Assembly: GCF_002155265.1 (NCBI RefSeq)
Contig: NZ_CP021251.1
Coordinates: 1,488,001 to 1,552,000, forward strand
DNA length: 64,000 nucleotides
From: Corynebacterium pseudotuberculosis
Lineage (GTDB): Bacteria > Actinomycetota > Actinomycetes > Mycobacteriales > Mycobacteriaceae
Direction: 5' to 3'
In this document: one piece after another, positions 44,860 to 54,891 of the stretch
How the letters are laid out: every line of letters begins with the position of its first letter
Numbering within the stretch: the first letter of the stretch is position 1
Notes under the pieces: model-generated
Told to the model about the DNA's origin: nothing
What the model saw: only the letters and a program-made list of their open reading frames with translations
Database searches by the model: none
Translations under genes and position numbers: made by a program

Positions 44860-45812
44860 TTGAGCACCGTGTCAGATAATAGTATTCGCAATACAAATCC
44901 AGATTTGGCGCAAGAAGACCTACAAGAAGGGACTGCGTGTGCTTTAGTCGAACAAGCGATAGCCCTTTTGACCGCAGAACACGATACAGAGCCTAATAAC
45001 GCGGTCAAGCTTGCTGGTGATGCTATCGCCATTGCTAATTGTGCTGCGGTAGCTATTAAAAGACAGGTTGCGCAGCTGGAGGATATTTCTAGTTTTGTGC
45101 AAACTAAGTCTTCACCTGTGGATCCAGTGACAATAGTGGATACGGAAGCAGAGCGAATTATCACTGAAGAAATTACTCGTCGGCGTCCGAGTGACGGCAT
45201 TATCGGTGAGGAAGGTAGCGACGGGTATCTGTTAGTGGGGTGACCTGGATCGTTGACCCCATTGACGGTACCGTTAATTTTCTCTATGGAATTCCTCACT
45301 ACGCGGTATCGGTGGCGGCTGCGATAGACGGCCAGGCCGTTGCCGGTGCAGTGGTGAACGTAGCCACTGGGCGTATGTATGCTGCTGCGGCAGGGGCGGG
45401 AGCAATTGCTACCGGTGAAGATGGTGATTGGTCGATTATCGGGATCCGCTATGTTAATGACTTAGCCACGGCGCTTGTAGCCACTGGGTTTTCTTATAAG
45501 GAGCAACGGCGAAAGAAACAAGCTGAGTTGCTCGTCCGTGTGCTACCTCAAGTACGTGATATCCGCAGGATGGGAAGCGCTGCTTTAGATCTGTGTTCCG
45601 TGGCCGAGGGGAAAATCGACGCTTATTTTGAGCACGGGCTTAATTCTTGGGACTACGCTGCTGGGGCGTTGATCGCAACTGAGGCGGGTGCTGTTGCCCG
45701 AATCCCTGCGCTTTCTACACCGGGAGCTTCGGGGGAAATCTTGTGGGTGTCGTCTCCTAATATTTCGATGGAGTTAGAAAAGGTTCTTACCTCATATAAC
45801 GTGCAAAATTGA
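44860..45812 (+). pseudogene. suhB: Inositol monophosphatase-family gene split by a one-base frameshift
   Basis: Two frames together give one SuhB-like protein. The first (from TTG 44860 or GTG 44869) ends GEEGSDGYLLVG at a TGA (45241-45243). The second starts GTG 45240 with VTWIVDPIDGTVNFLYGIPHYAVSVA and runs to NSWDYAAGALIATEAGA. The GEE (metal-binding motif 1) lies in frame one; the DPIDGT and WDYAAG motifs lie in frame two. Adding one G to the GGGG run at 45237-45240 joins them perfectly. This is either a real decayed gene, a sequencing error in a G run, or a product made by frameshifting. The stop and start also overlap as GTGA, so two peptides could be made. ppgK lies divergent on the left. 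Confidence 0.85.
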
Positions 45813-46006
45813 GAAAACTGAATTGATGGATTCAATCCTTTGAAGTTACCCCCGTTGGGGAGGTCGGTGGAAGCGAAGTGACAATCTCAGGTTTGTGCCT
45901 TAATATGCGCGTCGATAGATGCCACACAGTAGTTCGGGCATGGGCAGGCACAACAACGCCGCTGGCGCGATGACTGTTCTGCAATTTACTTCAGGAAGCG
46001 AGACAC

Positions 46007-46300
46007 ATGGCGACTGACTACGACGCACCCCGACGTCGAGAAGAAGACGAGATTGAGACTGACTCCTTAGAGGGGCTAAAAGCCGCGGAGTCAACTAAGA
46101 ATGATATTGACGATGACGGTGAGATTGTCGAACCTTTTGAGCTTCCCACGGTAGACCTTTCGGGCGAAGAACTGAACGTTACCGTGATTCCTCGTCGTTC
46201 TGACGAGTTCACTTGCTCCATTTGCTATTTGGTTCAACGCAATAATCGTATTGATCACATCGAAGAGGACGGCAGCGTGGTCTGCAAGGATTGCGCCTAA
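46007..46300 (+). CDS. DUF4193 zinc-binding protein
   Basis: This 97-residue acidic protein has the family's C-terminal four-cysteine motif: CSICYLVQRNN and CKDCA, with VTVIPRRSDEFTCSIC before it. That suggests a small zinc ribbon. DUF4193 proteins occur in actinobacteria near dut, suhB and sigA, as here, and their role is unknown. The first half is charged and likely flexible (RRREEDEIETDSLEGLKAAESTKND). The ATG at 46007 follows a GAAGCGAGAC upstream region. It is convergent with the DUF3093 gene, with a shared hairpin between them. Confidence 0.92.
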   Translation: MATDYDAPRRREEDEIETDSLEGLKAAESTKNDIDDDGEIVEPFELPTVDLSGEELNVTVIPRRSDEFTCSICYLVQRNNRIDHIEEDGSVVCKDCA

Positions 46301-46388
46301 TTGGGCATACTCGTCTTGCCATGCGCGCACCGCAGGTAATCCGATAGCGGGTAACTAACAGATGTGGACTTTGCGTGTTAATACACAA

Positions 46389-46430
46389 AGAGAAGGTCAG
46401 GAGCAGCGATAAAATGCCCTGACCTTCTCT
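46389..46430. terminator. Bidirectional terminator between DUF4193 and DUF3093 genes
   Basis: AGAGAAGGTCAGG (46389-46401) pairs perfectly with CCTGACCTTCTCT (46418-46430), loop 16 bases. Confidence 0.85.
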
Positions 46431-46455
46431 CATAGCCTTGGTGGAACAGCTAATA

Positions 46456-46953
46456 TCACGCGTTGGTAATTTGATGAGGTACAAAACTCCGGAGTAGCTG
46501 TTCTGGGTTCTTAGAAGAGATCAACCAGTAGGGGGTGGGATCGTCTTCATCGTCTAGCACAAGCATCACCATCTCGGGCACCCAGCCATGCGAGACCATA
46601 AAAGCCGCAGGATCAAATTGGCGTCCCATCGCATTGCGTTTGGCGGAAGATGGGACAGCCAAAGATCGCGAAACCACAGTCGCTGGTAAGTTAGCTTCGC
46701 CAACAACAAGCCAACGGGTTCCCTCCGAGTCTTCTTCCACAGTGATTTTTGTGCCAGACCAAGAAATCAGTACCCACGTCGATATTGCTGCTAAAAGAAG
46801 CGCAGTGCCGTAGAACCAGAGAGCAGATCTGTTTATCCCGGCCTGCGTCGCAATAAGGGCGATGAAGGCTGCGGCAAAAAGCCACCAGTACCACGGAACC
46901 CATTGCCGTTCGCTGTACAAGACTTTTACTTGATTACGTTCCCCATCAGTCAC
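46456..46953 (-). CDS. DUF3093 membrane protein
   Basis: This 165-residue protein has two N-terminal membrane segments (WYWWLFAAAFIALIATQAGI and LWFYGTALLLAAISTWVLISW) and a soluble C-terminal domain (KITVEEDSEGTRWLVVGEANLPATVV). The DUF3093 family is actinobacterial and of unknown function. In mycobacteria it lies next to dut and DUF4193, which matches the order here. It is transcribed opposite to dut, whose upstream region is about 150 bp away. Confidence 0.9.
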   Translation of the reverse strand: MTDGERNQVKVLYSERQWVPWYWWLFAAAFIALIATQAGINRSALWFYGTALLLAAISTWVLISWSGTKITVEEDSEGTRWLVVGEANLPATVVSRSLAVPSSAKRNAMGRQFDPAAFMVSHGWVPEMVMLVLDDEDDPTPYWLISSKNPEQLLRSFVPHQITNA

Positions 46954-47170
46954 GCAGCTAGTCTACTGCAGTCAGGCGGACTGCAACTGCTTAGTACTGA
47001 GAGCCTGCAAGCTTTACGACGCCTAGCGTGGTGGACCTTAATCCTCTTCAAGTAGATAGCCTTATTAAATGTGAGGATTTGTGCGCTAGTGTGGCATTCT
47101 TATGCGGTATCTGTGTCGCACCGGCACAAAAAGACTTAGGTCAGATGAAAACAGAGCAAGGAGCTGCATC

Positions 47171-47632
47171 GTGGATTCCTACAGTGACTACCAAATAGGG
47201 CCTGTGTCGGTTAAACGACTAGATAAGAATCTTCCCCTTCCTCAACGCGCACACAGGGGAGACGCTGGAGTGGATTTGTACTCTACTGAGACTCTTGAGA
47301 TTAAGCCAGGCCAACGAGCTCTCGTAGGTACAGGGATAGCATTAGCCTTGCCATTGGGCACAGTGGGGCTGATTCACCCTCGTTCAGGACGCGCACTGAA
47401 AGAAGGCCTCAGCATTGTCAACGCCCCGGGCACAATCGACGCGGATTACCGAGGGGAAATCAAGGTGTGCTTGATTAACCTTGATCCGCAGACCGCCATC
47501 TCTATTGAGCGGGGTCAGCGTATTGCTCAACTTGTGATCCAAAAAGTCGAGCTGGTTGATTTTGTAGAAGTTGAGGAGTTAGACAACACAACACGAGGCG
47601 CTAGCGGCTATGGCTCTACAGGGGTTAACTAG
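47171..47632 (+). CDS. dut: dUTP diphosphatase
   Basis: Dut hydrolyses dUTP to dUMP, keeping uracil out of DNA and feeding thymidylate synthesis. Motifs are in order: motif 1 [13 protein letters not shown], motif 2 [16 protein letters not shown], motif 3 [20 protein letters not shown], motif 4 [13 protein letters not shown] and motif 5 [10 protein letters not shown]. An AAGGAG (47158-47163) seven bases before GTG 47171 sets the start and gives 153 residues, the trimeric family size. The frame runs back to 47102 but the extra 23 residues are unlikely. It opens the dut-DUF3710-DUF3159-methyltransferase gene run. Confidence 0.96.
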   Translation: MDSYSDYQIGPVSVKRLDKNLPLPQRAHRGDAGVDLYSTETLEIKPGQRALVGTGIALALPLGTVGLIHPRSGRALKEGLSIVNAPGTIDADYRGEIKVCLINLDPQTAISIERGQRIAQLVIQKVELVDFVEVEELDNTTRGASGYGSTGVN

Positions 47633-47711
47633 TTACTAGTCGTGTTCCTTGTGCTACCAGCTTTTGATTAGCCACAATGAATTGTAAGCATTGCAAGCGT
47701 GAAGGAAGAAT

Positions 47712-48515
47712 ATGTCTATCTGGCCTTTTGGAAAAAATAAAAATGAGTCTGCCGATAACCAGGAGGCGGACCGACAAGAAGAACCCGGATACGTAGCAGA
47801 AGCAGAAACTGATTCGACTTTGGCAGCGACGGATACGGGGGTTGATTCTGTATCTGAAGGAGCTGAAGAAGCAGACCCTATACATGATGCGGTCAATGGA
47901 CATAGAGGCCCTTTTGACGCTGGACACGTGAACATTGAAGATTTTGATTTCTCTGATTTCTCCGATGGCACGCTAAATCTAGGATCCTTGCTTGTCCCGC
48001 TTCCTCGTCCTTCTGAAGTGCAAGTGGAAATGGGGCCAGAAGGACCGAAGATGCTTCATATTCTTACGGAACATGGTCGTATTACTCCGGTTGCTTTTGC
48101 TGCGCCCTCTTCCGCTGGACAATGGCGTGAATCAACTAAAGAAATTGCAGCGGGAATGCGCGAAGATGGACTCCTTGTTCATATTGAAGATGGACCTTGG
48201 GGGCGTGAAATCGTGGGCTCCGCAGATGGCGGAAATGGCATAATCCGCATCATAGGTGTGGACGGGCCTCGTTGGATGTTGCGGATGACTCTTGCTGCTC
48301 CGGCGGAGTCTGCTGAGCAGATGGCTAAGCTTGGACATGAAGTTATTGCTCGTACCTTTGTAAACCGCGGGGATGCTCCTATTTTGGCTGGAAGCTCTTT
48401 GCCGGTAGCCCTTCCACAACCGCTTGCAGAGCAAGTACAGGAAGAAATGTCGCGACGAGCTGCGATGGAAAACGAATCGCATAATGCTGAATCTCCAGCG
48501 GAACCTTCTGAATAA
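47712..48515 (+). CDS. DUF3710 family protein
   Basis: This 267-residue acidic protein is in the gene run after dut, as in mycobacteria and C. glutamicum. The N-terminal 70 residues are low complexity and acidic. The conserved core runs from RGPFDAGHVNIEDFDFSDFSDGTLNLGSLLVPLPRPSEVQVEMGPEGP through GRITPVAFAAPSSAGQWRESTKEIAAGMREDG to GVDGPRWMLRMTLAAPAE. DUF3710 is of unknown function and has no signal peptide. It is followed by DUF3159 after 24 bp, so they are likely co-transcribed. Confidence 0.9.
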   Translation: MSIWPFGKNKNESADNQEADRQEEPGYVAEAETDSTLAATDTGVDSVSEGAEEADPIHDAVNGHRGPFDAGHVNIEDFDFSDFSDGTLNLGSLLVPLPRPSEVQVEMGPEGPKMLHILTEHGRITPVAFAAPSSAGQWRESTKEIAAGMREDGLLVHIEDGPWGREIVGSADGGNGIIRIIGVDGPRWMLRMTLAAPAESAEQMAKLGHEVIARTFVNRGDAPILAGSSLPVALPQPLAEQVQEEMSRRAAMENESHNAESPAEPSE

Positions 48516-48539
48516 CCCACTGATAGTAAAAGGAATTAA

Positions 48540-49244
48540 GTGGACTCTTCTGTTACAGAACCTGAAGGAAAAACCAAAAACACTGGTACGTTTTTGGACC
48601 AAGTGGGCGGTCTTGGAGGCTTAGTTTCCTCGACCTTACCTATTCTTATTTTTGTTCCTATCAACAATAAATGGGGACTCAATAGCGGACTCTTAGCTGC
48701 GATTTCTATCGCTATAGCAATCACAGTGTGGCGTCTGATGCGGAAAGAAAACCTCCAGCCTGCGGTCTCAGGTTTTATCGGAGTTGGTATTTGCGCGGCA
48801 ATTGCATGGTGGACTGGAGATGCCAAAGGTTACTTCCTCTATGGCATTTGGATGTCTGGTTTGATGTCCCTCGTATTTATAATCTCGTTGATTGTGCGCT
48901 GGCCTATGGTCGGTATCATCTGGAAGGGGATTAATGGCGAGGGCATGACGTGGAGGGGAAATATAGCGGCGCGTCGTGCGTATGCTGTGGCTACTTTTGG
49001 CTGGGCGTTGTTATTTGCAACGCGCTTTGTGGTTCAACGTAATCTTTATGAGGCTGATGCAACTAATGCTCTGGCGCTTGCCCGCATTTTAATGGGGTGG
49101 CCGCTTACAGGATTAGTCACGTTACTTACTGTGTGGATGGTTAAGAAAGCCGCACGCGCAATGAATGCAGAGCAAAACATGCCTGGAGAAGAAGCTGTGG
49201 ATCGGGAAGATAGTCCTGTCGATCCTGGAGAAGGACATAAATAA
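48540..49244 (+). CDS. DUF3159 membrane protein
   Basis: This 234-residue protein has several hydrophobic helices: about LGGLVSSTLPILIFVPINN, LLAAISIAIAITVWRL, GFIGVGICAAIAWW, FLYGIWMSGLMSLVFIISLI, and later TFGWALLFATRF and LTGLVTLLTVWMV. The last 25 residues are charged. DUF3159 is an actinobacterial family of unknown function found in this position next to dut, DUF3710 and the RNA methyltransferase. The GTG at 48540 starts it. Its stop is directly followed by the ATG of the methyltransferase gene without a gap, so they are translationally coupled. Confidence 0.9.
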   Translation: MDSSVTEPEGKTKNTGTFLDQVGGLGGLVSSTLPILIFVPINNKWGLNSGLLAAISIAIAITVWRLMRKENLQPAVSGFIGVGICAAIAWWTGDAKGYFLYGIWMSGLMSLVFIISLIVRWPMVGIIWKGINGEGMTWRGNIAARRAYAVATFGWALLFATRFVVQRNLYEADATNALALARILMGWPLTGLVTLLTVWMVKKAARAMNAEQNMPGEEAVDREDSPVDPGEGHK

Positions 49245-50564
49245 ATGACTGAGGTGGCGTCGAATATGCCCGAGGGATCCAACATAACCATCCATAAAGG
49301 AACAAAAGTTGAGTTGACCATTGAGCGGTCAGCGCATGGAGGCGAAGGCATAGCGTTGGCCGAGGAGCGGGTAGTTTTTGTTCCTGGAACCTATCCTGGA
49401 GACGTAGTCGAGGCCACAATTACTCAGGTTAAGAAAAAATTTGCTCGCGCAGAACTGGGTACGGTGGTACGAGCATCTGATCTTAGGACAAACAATAGGT
49501 GTCCAGCAGCGCTGCATGGTGCCGGATGTTGTGATCTAGGTGATATCAGGCCCCAAGAAGAAGCTCAGTTCAAAGCGAATATCTTGCAAGACCAACTTCA
49601 GCGGTTGGGTAAAATATCTGATATTCCTACCATTGATGTACAGACCATCGGGGCACCAGTGGGCTGGCGTACCCGAATGCGCCTTGGCGTCGATGCATTA
49701 GGAAACGCAGGTTTCCGTCGCCGTAACTCTCATGACATAGTGACGCATTATCCGTGTACACAAGCAGTCCCGGGATTGTTAGACGGAATTGTTGAGGCTG
49801 AAGGAGCCTCAACAAATTTTACGTTCACACCGGGTTCTCAGATCGTAGTCGTTATGGACGATGCGGGTAAACGCTCTGTTGTGGAGACGCGAAAGCCATC
49901 GCGAGGACAACGCGCCGAGTCGATCCAAAAAATATTGGAAGGTGAAGGCAACGTCACTCAAGTCGTAGACAACACAGAGTTTAGTATTGCAACGACGGCT
50001 TTTTGGCAAGCTCATAAGGCTTCAGCCCAGCATTACGCCTCTACTATTCAACGCTGGATTGCCAGCATGGTGCAGGAACTCTCACAAGATGACTGTGCTA
50101 ATAGCAGAATTGTTGGATGGGACTTGTACGGCGGGGCAGGTGCTTTTGTACCCGCGATACTGAATGGGTTGGGGGATCACAGCGTGGTCCACTCTGTGGA
50201 GTTATCACCGGAAGCCGCAAAAGCTGGAAAACAAGCTCTACGAAATGCCTATGCCGCAAAACGAGTGGTTTTCCACTCAGCGTTGGTGGAACGGAGTATT
50301 CCGGGGCTGCCTAAGCCTGCCATTGTGGTACTTGATCCGCCACGAGTGGGCGCTGGACAAGCAGTAATTGATGATATTGCGCTAGCATCCCCTGAGGCTG
50401 TGATTCATATTGGATGCGACCCTGCCACGTTTGCTCGTGACATGTCTTATTGGCAAGAAAACGGATATGTATTGGCTCGTCTCCAGCTTGTGGATGCTTT
50501 TCCAGGCACACATCACTTTGAGACTCTTGGTTTATTGGTTCGTACTAAGAGCCACCAATCGTAA
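49245..50564 (+). CDS. TrmA/RumA-type RNA uracil-5-methyltransferase
   Basis: This SAM-dependent enzyme makes 5-methyluridine in RNA (tRNA U54 or 23S rRNA). The N-terminal TRAM domain (KVELTIERSAHGGEGIALAEERVVFVPGTYPGD) is followed by the Rossmann domain with motif I WDLYGGAGAFVPAIL. The catalytic cysteine region is HIGCDPATFARDMSYW, with VLDPPRVGAGQAVIDDI preceding it. Which RNA it methylates cannot be told from sequence. It begins with ATG at 49245, immediately after the DUF3159 stop. Cysteine-rich NNRCPAALHGAGCCDLGD near residue 85 could bind an iron-sulfur cluster, as in RumA. Confidence 0.92.
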   Translation: MTEVASNMPEGSNITIHKGTKVELTIERSAHGGEGIALAEERVVFVPGTYPGDVVEATITQVKKKFARAELGTVVRASDLRTNNRCPAALHGAGCCDLGDIRPQEEAQFKANILQDQLQRLGKISDIPTIDVQTIGAPVGWRTRMRLGVDALGNAGFRRRNSHDIVTHYPCTQAVPGLLDGIVEAEGASTNFTFTPGSQIVVVMDDAGKRSVVETRKPSRGQRAESIQKILEGEGNVTQVVDNTEFSIATTAFWQAHKASAQHYASTIQRWIASMVQELSQDDCANSRIVGWDLYGGAGAFVPAILNGLGDHSVVHSVELSPEAAKAGKQALRNAYAAKRVVFHSALVERSIPGLPKPAIVVLDPPRVGAGQAVIDDIALASPEAVIHIGCDPATFARDMSYWQENGYVLARLQLVDAFPGTHHFETLGLLVRTKSHQS

Positions 50565-50786
50565 CTGTTATGTTTGTGGCGACATGCGGAAGCGGTGGGC
50601 TTTGTTAATCGGAGTGAATGACGGAGTAGAATACGTGTAAGAATTTTGTCACTTCAGGCTTGTGGCTGCATGCATCCCCAATCGCATGTCTCCTCAGATT
50701 GCAGTTGCCCTCCGGTATCTCTCAACGGAGAGTATTAATAGCTAGGCCCGTCGTCCGCGATCAATGAAAGGGTGCGCCTTTCCTCC

Positions 50787-52709
50787 ATGGGTATTCTTCA
50801 CACTGTCTCGTCTCCGGCCGACGTGAAAAAGCTTTCTTTTGATGAACTCGATTTACTCGCCGCGGAGATTAGAGAATTTCTTGTTGAAAAAGTATCTGCT
50901 ACCGGAGGGCACTTGGGGCCAAATCTTGGAGTAGTCGAGCTTACGATTGCGCTGCATCGTGTCTTTTCTTCTCCCTCGGACCCCATTATTTTTGATACGT
51001 CGCATCAGTCTTATGTTCATAAGATTCTGACCGGACGCGTAGGATTATTCGATTCGCTGAGGCAAAAAGGGGGATTGTCTGGTTATACGGATCGTGCAGA
51101 GAGTCCTCACGACTGGACTGAATCTTCACATGCTTCCGCTGCATTATCGTATGCAGATGGTTTGTCAAAAGCATTTGAGATTCAAGGGGAGACTCATCGT
51201 AATGTTGTCGCGATTGTTGGCGATGGCGCTTTGACTGGTGGAATGTGTTGGGAAGCTCTTAACAACATTGCAATGAGCAAGGACCGCAACGTTGTGATCG
51301 TGGTTAATGATAACGGTCGCAGCTATTCCCCGACGATCGGAGGCTTCGCCGATAACCTAGCGGATCTTCGGATGCAACCGTTTTACGACAAAATGATGGA
51401 GCAGGGGAAGAGTACGCTGAAGGCCCTAGGCTGGGTGGGCGAGCGAACTTTTGAAGCTCTTCATGCCTTCAAAGAAGGCGTTAAATCTAGCGTTATTCCT
51501 ACAGAAATGTTCCCTGAGCTGGGTATGAAGTATATCGGTCCGGTTAACGGACACAATATCAAGGCTGTGGAAGCTGCGCTCCGATATGGACGAGATCATA
51601 AAGGTCCGCTGATAGTCCATGTGGTTACCGAAAAAGGTAAAGGCTATGCCCCTGCCGAGAACGACGTTGCGGAACTCATGCATTCTACGGGAGTTATTAA
51701 TCCCAAAACAGGTGAGCCCGTAGGGACAAAAAGCCCCGGCTGGACGTCCGTGTTTAGTAGGGAGCTCGTAGAGGTTGGCAAAGAGCGCCAGGATATTGTG
51801 GCTATTACCGCTGCGATGGCTGGGTCTACTGGCTTGTCGGCGTTTGGTGAGGCTTATCCGGAGAGATTTTTTGACGTAGGAATTGCTGAACAACATGCGA
51901 TGACCTCTGCGGCAGGTTTGGCCTTGGGAGGCTTGCATCCGGTAGTCGCCGTGTACTCGACATTCCTTAACCGTGCTTTTGACCAAATGGTCATGGATGT
52001 CAGCCTTCTTGATCTACCGGTTACTATTGTGCTCGATAGAGCAGGTGTGACAGGCTCCGACGGAGCAAGCCACAACGGTATATGGGATTTCGCTATAACA
52101 TCTGTGATCCCGGGAGTGCGTGTTTCTGCTCCCCGAGATGGCTCACAGCTTAAAGAACTCTTCCGCGAAGCCGTCTCCATCGATGGCCCCACGGTAGTAA
52201 GATTCCCCAAAGGAAACCTTCCTGAAGAGATTCCTGCATTAATAAGGCTTGACGACGGCGCGGAGGTTCTGGCTTACGCGGACACCGAAGGCGCTGATAA
52301 TGATTCGCCCAATATCCTGATTGTTGCGGTAGGAATTATGGCTAAGACTGCGATGGAAGCGTGTACAGCCTTGGTCAAAGAGGGCTTGAACGTAACTGTG
52401 GTTGATCCACGATGGGTTTCACCTGTTGCGCCATCGCTTATCGCTATGGCCGCAGATCATGACTTAGTAGTCACAATAGAAGACGGCATCATCCACGGTG
52501 GTATTGGCTCGATGATTAATGAATCCCTTAACGCTGCAGAAATTGATGTGCCGGTCCGGAATCTAGCTTTCCCCGAAATATTCCCTGAGCACGCGTCCAG
52601 AAGCGAATTGCTTACGATGGTGGGGCTTGACTCTCAAAGCGTGACCACCACTATGCGAGGTTGGGCAGAAGATCTCTTTGGCTTTGGGGAAACAGAAGAA
52701 AGCAACTAG
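50787..52709 (+). CDS. dxs: 1-deoxy-D-xylulose-5-phosphate synthase
   Basis: Dxs condenses pyruvate and glyceraldehyde-3-phosphate, the first step of MEP isoprenoid synthesis. It is thiamine-diphosphate dependent: [17 protein letters not shown] is the ThDP-binding motif, [13 protein letters not shown] and [20 protein letters not shown] are conserved, and [20 protein letters not shown] contains the catalytic Glu. The ATG at 50787 ([15 protein letters not shown]) matches the usual N-terminus and gives 640 residues. The frame is open from GTG 50772 but that has no better ribosome-binding site. It follows the TrmA-like gene after 222 bp. No riboswitch is seen in the leader. Confidence 0.97.
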   Translation: MGILHTVSSPADVKKLSFDELDLLAAEIREFLVEKVSATGGHLGPNLGVVELTIALHRVFSSPSDPIIFDTSHQSYVHKILTGRVGLFDSLRQKGGLSGYTDRAESPHDWTESSHASAALSYADGLSKAFEIQGETHRNVVAIVGDGALTGGMCWEALNNIAMSKDRNVVIVVNDNGRSYSPTIGGFADNLADLRMQPFYDKMMEQGKSTLKALGWVGERTFEALHAFKEGVKSSVIPTEMFPELGMKYIGPVNGHNIKAVEAALRYGRDHKGPLIVHVVTEKGKGYAPAENDVAELMHSTGVINPKTGEPVGTKSPGWTSVFSRELVEVGKERQDIVAITAAMAGSTGLSAFGEAYPERFFDVGIAEQHAMTSAAGLALGGLHPVVAVYSTFLNRAFDQMVMDVSLLDLPVTIVLDRAGVTGSDGASHNGIWDFAITSVIPGVRVSAPRDGSQLKELFREAVSIDGPTVVRFPKGNLPEEIPALIRLDDGAEVLAYADTEGADNDSPNILIVAVGIMAKTAMEACTALVKEGLNVTVVDPRWVSPVAPSLIAMAADHDLVVTIEDGIIHGGIGSMINESLNAAEIDVPVRNLAFPEIFPEHASRSELLTMVGLDSQSVTTTMRGWAEDLFGFGETEESN

Positions 52710-52737
52710 AGATGTGCTGCGCCGGGAGCAATGATTT

Positions 52738-53943
52738 TTATAAAAGCTTGCGGTGCAGCGGCTCGAGAACAATCTGGATTTGCCATTCGCGTACTTGGTG
52801 ATCTTTTAAGGCTTGCACCAGGTCATCATGAGAAGTAATTGAGTACGTGGTGCAGCACAACCAGACGATTTCCCGGAGTGCTGCAGGCTGAAGAATATTC
52901 TCAATAGGAATCTCTAACTGGAGGGATAGAGAATTCAAAGAGCTCTGCACATCATCCCAGACAGCCAAGACTTCAGGGTAATCACGCCCCCACAAAGATT
53001 TCGCTGGATAAGGTCGCGGTGGGCGAGGGTTCCTTTGCGGACGTTGACTAGGAGGCAGCTCACGAGCAGCCCTGACAATCCCCAGCCACTTACGAGCCGC
53101 TTTCCGTAATCGAGAAGGATAACCGGGAGAACGTTCTACCGCCCGTACACTCTGCGGCATAGAAAGAGCCAAACCAACTATTGCTTTATCTGGTAATAAT
53201 CGCGATGCCGCCTTGTCTGTTTCACAAGCTTCTTTTTCTCTAGCATTCCAGATCTCTCTGGCAACGATAAGTTGTTCAGGATCGTTAATGGAACCAATTC
53301 CTTTAAGATCTACCCATTGCTTCGGCTGCCGCGGATTTTCATATTCCATGCGGACAAGATGCTCAAACTCTTGCTCAGCCCATTCAAGCTTGCCCTGAGA
53401 ATCAAGTAATTCCGCCATTGCGTCGGCTAGATCCAAAAGGGTTTCTACGTCTAAGGCAGCATAGTTGAGCCAGTCTATAGGAAGAGGGCGCCTGGACCAG
53501 TCCTCTGCGCCATGGCCTTTGAGCAAAGTAAGACCCACGATTTCTTCCGACATTGCTGCAAGGTTGACTCGTGGCATACCCATGAGACGACCTGCAAGTT
53601 CAGTGTCAAAAATATTGGAGGGGCGTAGCCCTAGTTCCCGGAGACAAGGGAGATCGCTAGGAGCCGCATGAATGATCCAGGTATGGGAATTGATAGCTTT
53701 CCCAAGGTGCTGGGTAACGGCCTCTGGATGAACCGAGGGGTCAATAAGTACCGTGCCAGCTTGCCTTCTGCGGATCTGCAGGAGAAAAGCGCGGTCGTCA
53801 TAACGAAAACCAGAAGCACGTTCTGTATCGATGGCAAAAGGTCCAACGCCAGATTCAAGAAGCCTCGCAGCACTGGCTATTTCTTCTACTGTCGTGCACA
53901 GCGGAGGAAGACCCTCCCGGGGTTCGTAGAGAAGCTCAGGCAT
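52738..53943 (-). CDS. Ribonuclease D-like 3'-5' exonuclease with HRDC domain
   Basis: This 401-residue DEDDy exonuclease is related to RNase D, acting in 3' trimming of structured RNAs. The catalytic acids are in FAIDTERASGFRYDDRAFLLQIRR (Asp, Glu), in HAAPSDLPCLRELGLRP (Asp), and in YAALDVETLLDLADAM (Tyr-x3-Asp). An HRDC helical domain follows (IWNAREKEACETDKAASRLLPDKAIVGLALSMP). In mycobacteria this gene follows dxs in the same way. It is convergent with dxs and upstream on the minus strand from DUF3000, separated by only 10 bp, so they are probably co-transcribed. Confidence 0.94.
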   Translation of the reverse strand: MPELLYEPREGLPPLCTTVEEIASAARLLESGVGPFAIDTERASGFRYDDRAFLLQIRRRQAGTVLIDPSVHPEAVTQHLGKAINSHTWIIHAAPSDLPCLRELGLRPSNIFDTELAGRLMGMPRVNLAAMSEEIVGLTLLKGHGAEDWSRRPLPIDWLNYAALDVETLLDLADAMAELLDSQGKLEWAEQEFEHLVRMEYENPRQPKQWVDLKGIGSINDPEQLIVAREIWNAREKEACETDKAASRLLPDKAIVGLALSMPQSVRAVERSPGYPSRLRKAARKWLGIVRAARELPPSQRPQRNPRPPRPYPAKSLWGRDYPEVLAVWDDVQSSLNSLSLQLEIPIENILQPAALREIVWLCCTTYSITSHDDLVQALKDHQVREWQIQIVLEPLHRKLL

Positions 53944-53953
53944 AATTGAAGTA

Positions 53954-54562
53954 TTAGTGACCTATCGTGGAAACACCCTCAGGGGGCAAGCCTGCGACGT
54001 TTGCAAGCACTTTTGAAAAAGCTAGAACGTGTGGTGCGAGATCATGGGACTCTGCTGTCCAAGAGGCTCGCATTTCAACCTGATACGCACGTGGCGGCCC
54101 ACCGATGTCTCCAAAACGAACCGAGGAGGTGGAAGTCACAGTTCCGCCTAAGTTGCTAAAACCCGCATCTGACAGCCCCTCAGTAAGCCATTCCCACGCA
54201 ACCTCCGGAAGTAGGGGATCATTGGCTACGGAGTCATCCATATCGGCTTGGATATAAGCAACGAGGCGCATGCTTCCTTCCCATGTGTCCTCGGAGTGAG
54301 GGTCATGTAGAAGAATGAGTCGGCCAAAAGCATCGCCTTCGCTGCGGTCAGGGATACGTGAGCCCTGACTGGGGTCAGATACCTCTAAGCCGATTGCATG
54401 GCTAAACGGGGCGAGACGCTGCGGGGGACGGATTGTTCCCAGAGTGATCTCAGGACGCAGCATGACCTGATGCATGGATTCGACTGCCTGGGAGAACTCA
54501 GGTGGAGTCGAGTCCGCGGCATCTGAGAGATTGGGCGTCGACGGTGCTTGAGAATCAGTCAC
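53954..54562 (-). CDS. DUF3000 family protein
   Basis: This 202-residue protein contains the family stretch QVMLRPEITLGTIRPPQRLAPFSHAIGLEV and FGRLILLHDPHSEDTWEGSMRLVAYIQADMDDSVANDPLLPEVAWEWLTEGL. DUF3000 is an actinobacterial family of unknown function that lies next to the RNase D-like gene, as it does here. It is cytoplasmic with no signal or membrane segment. It is divergent from hemQ across about 330 bp of AT-rich DNA. Confidence 0.9.
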   Translation of the reverse strand: MTDSQAPSTPNLSDAADSTPPEFSQAVESMHQVMLRPEITLGTIRPPQRLAPFSHAIGLEVSDPSQGSRIPDRSEGDAFGRLILLHDPHSEDTWEGSMRLVAYIQADMDDSVANDPLLPEVAWEWLTEGLSDAGFSNLGGTVTSTSSVRFGDIGGPPRAYQVEMRASWTAESHDLAPHVLAFSKVLANVAGLPPEGVSTIGH

Positions 54563-54891
54563 AAAGGAGAACGTAACTTTTGCCGCGTGGGTTTGGTTGG
54601 AGGCGCGCCGGGAGTAAGTAATGCTTGAACTGTGTATAGGAAATAATCTGATATGGGGTGAAAAGAGAAGGGGAAGCTTGCGTAGCGCGGAGAGCGAACA
54701 ATGCTCTTTGGCTATAGAGTGAGATAAAATTTAAGATTGATAGTTGGACGGGAATTTGATGGAGCAATCGGGTTTGAGAAAACTCCTCTCCATGAGGACC
54801 TGTTTAATTGCTAGGAATGAGCAAGACAACGAACCATACTGTAGCGATGCGTTCTAGGTGGCAACTTCGCGCAGGTAGAAAGGGCTATGCA

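Noticed and set aside
51426..51986. 186-residue minus-strand frame inside dxs
   Set aside because: It is antisense to conserved dxs sequence and has no recognisable domain or ribosome-binding site.
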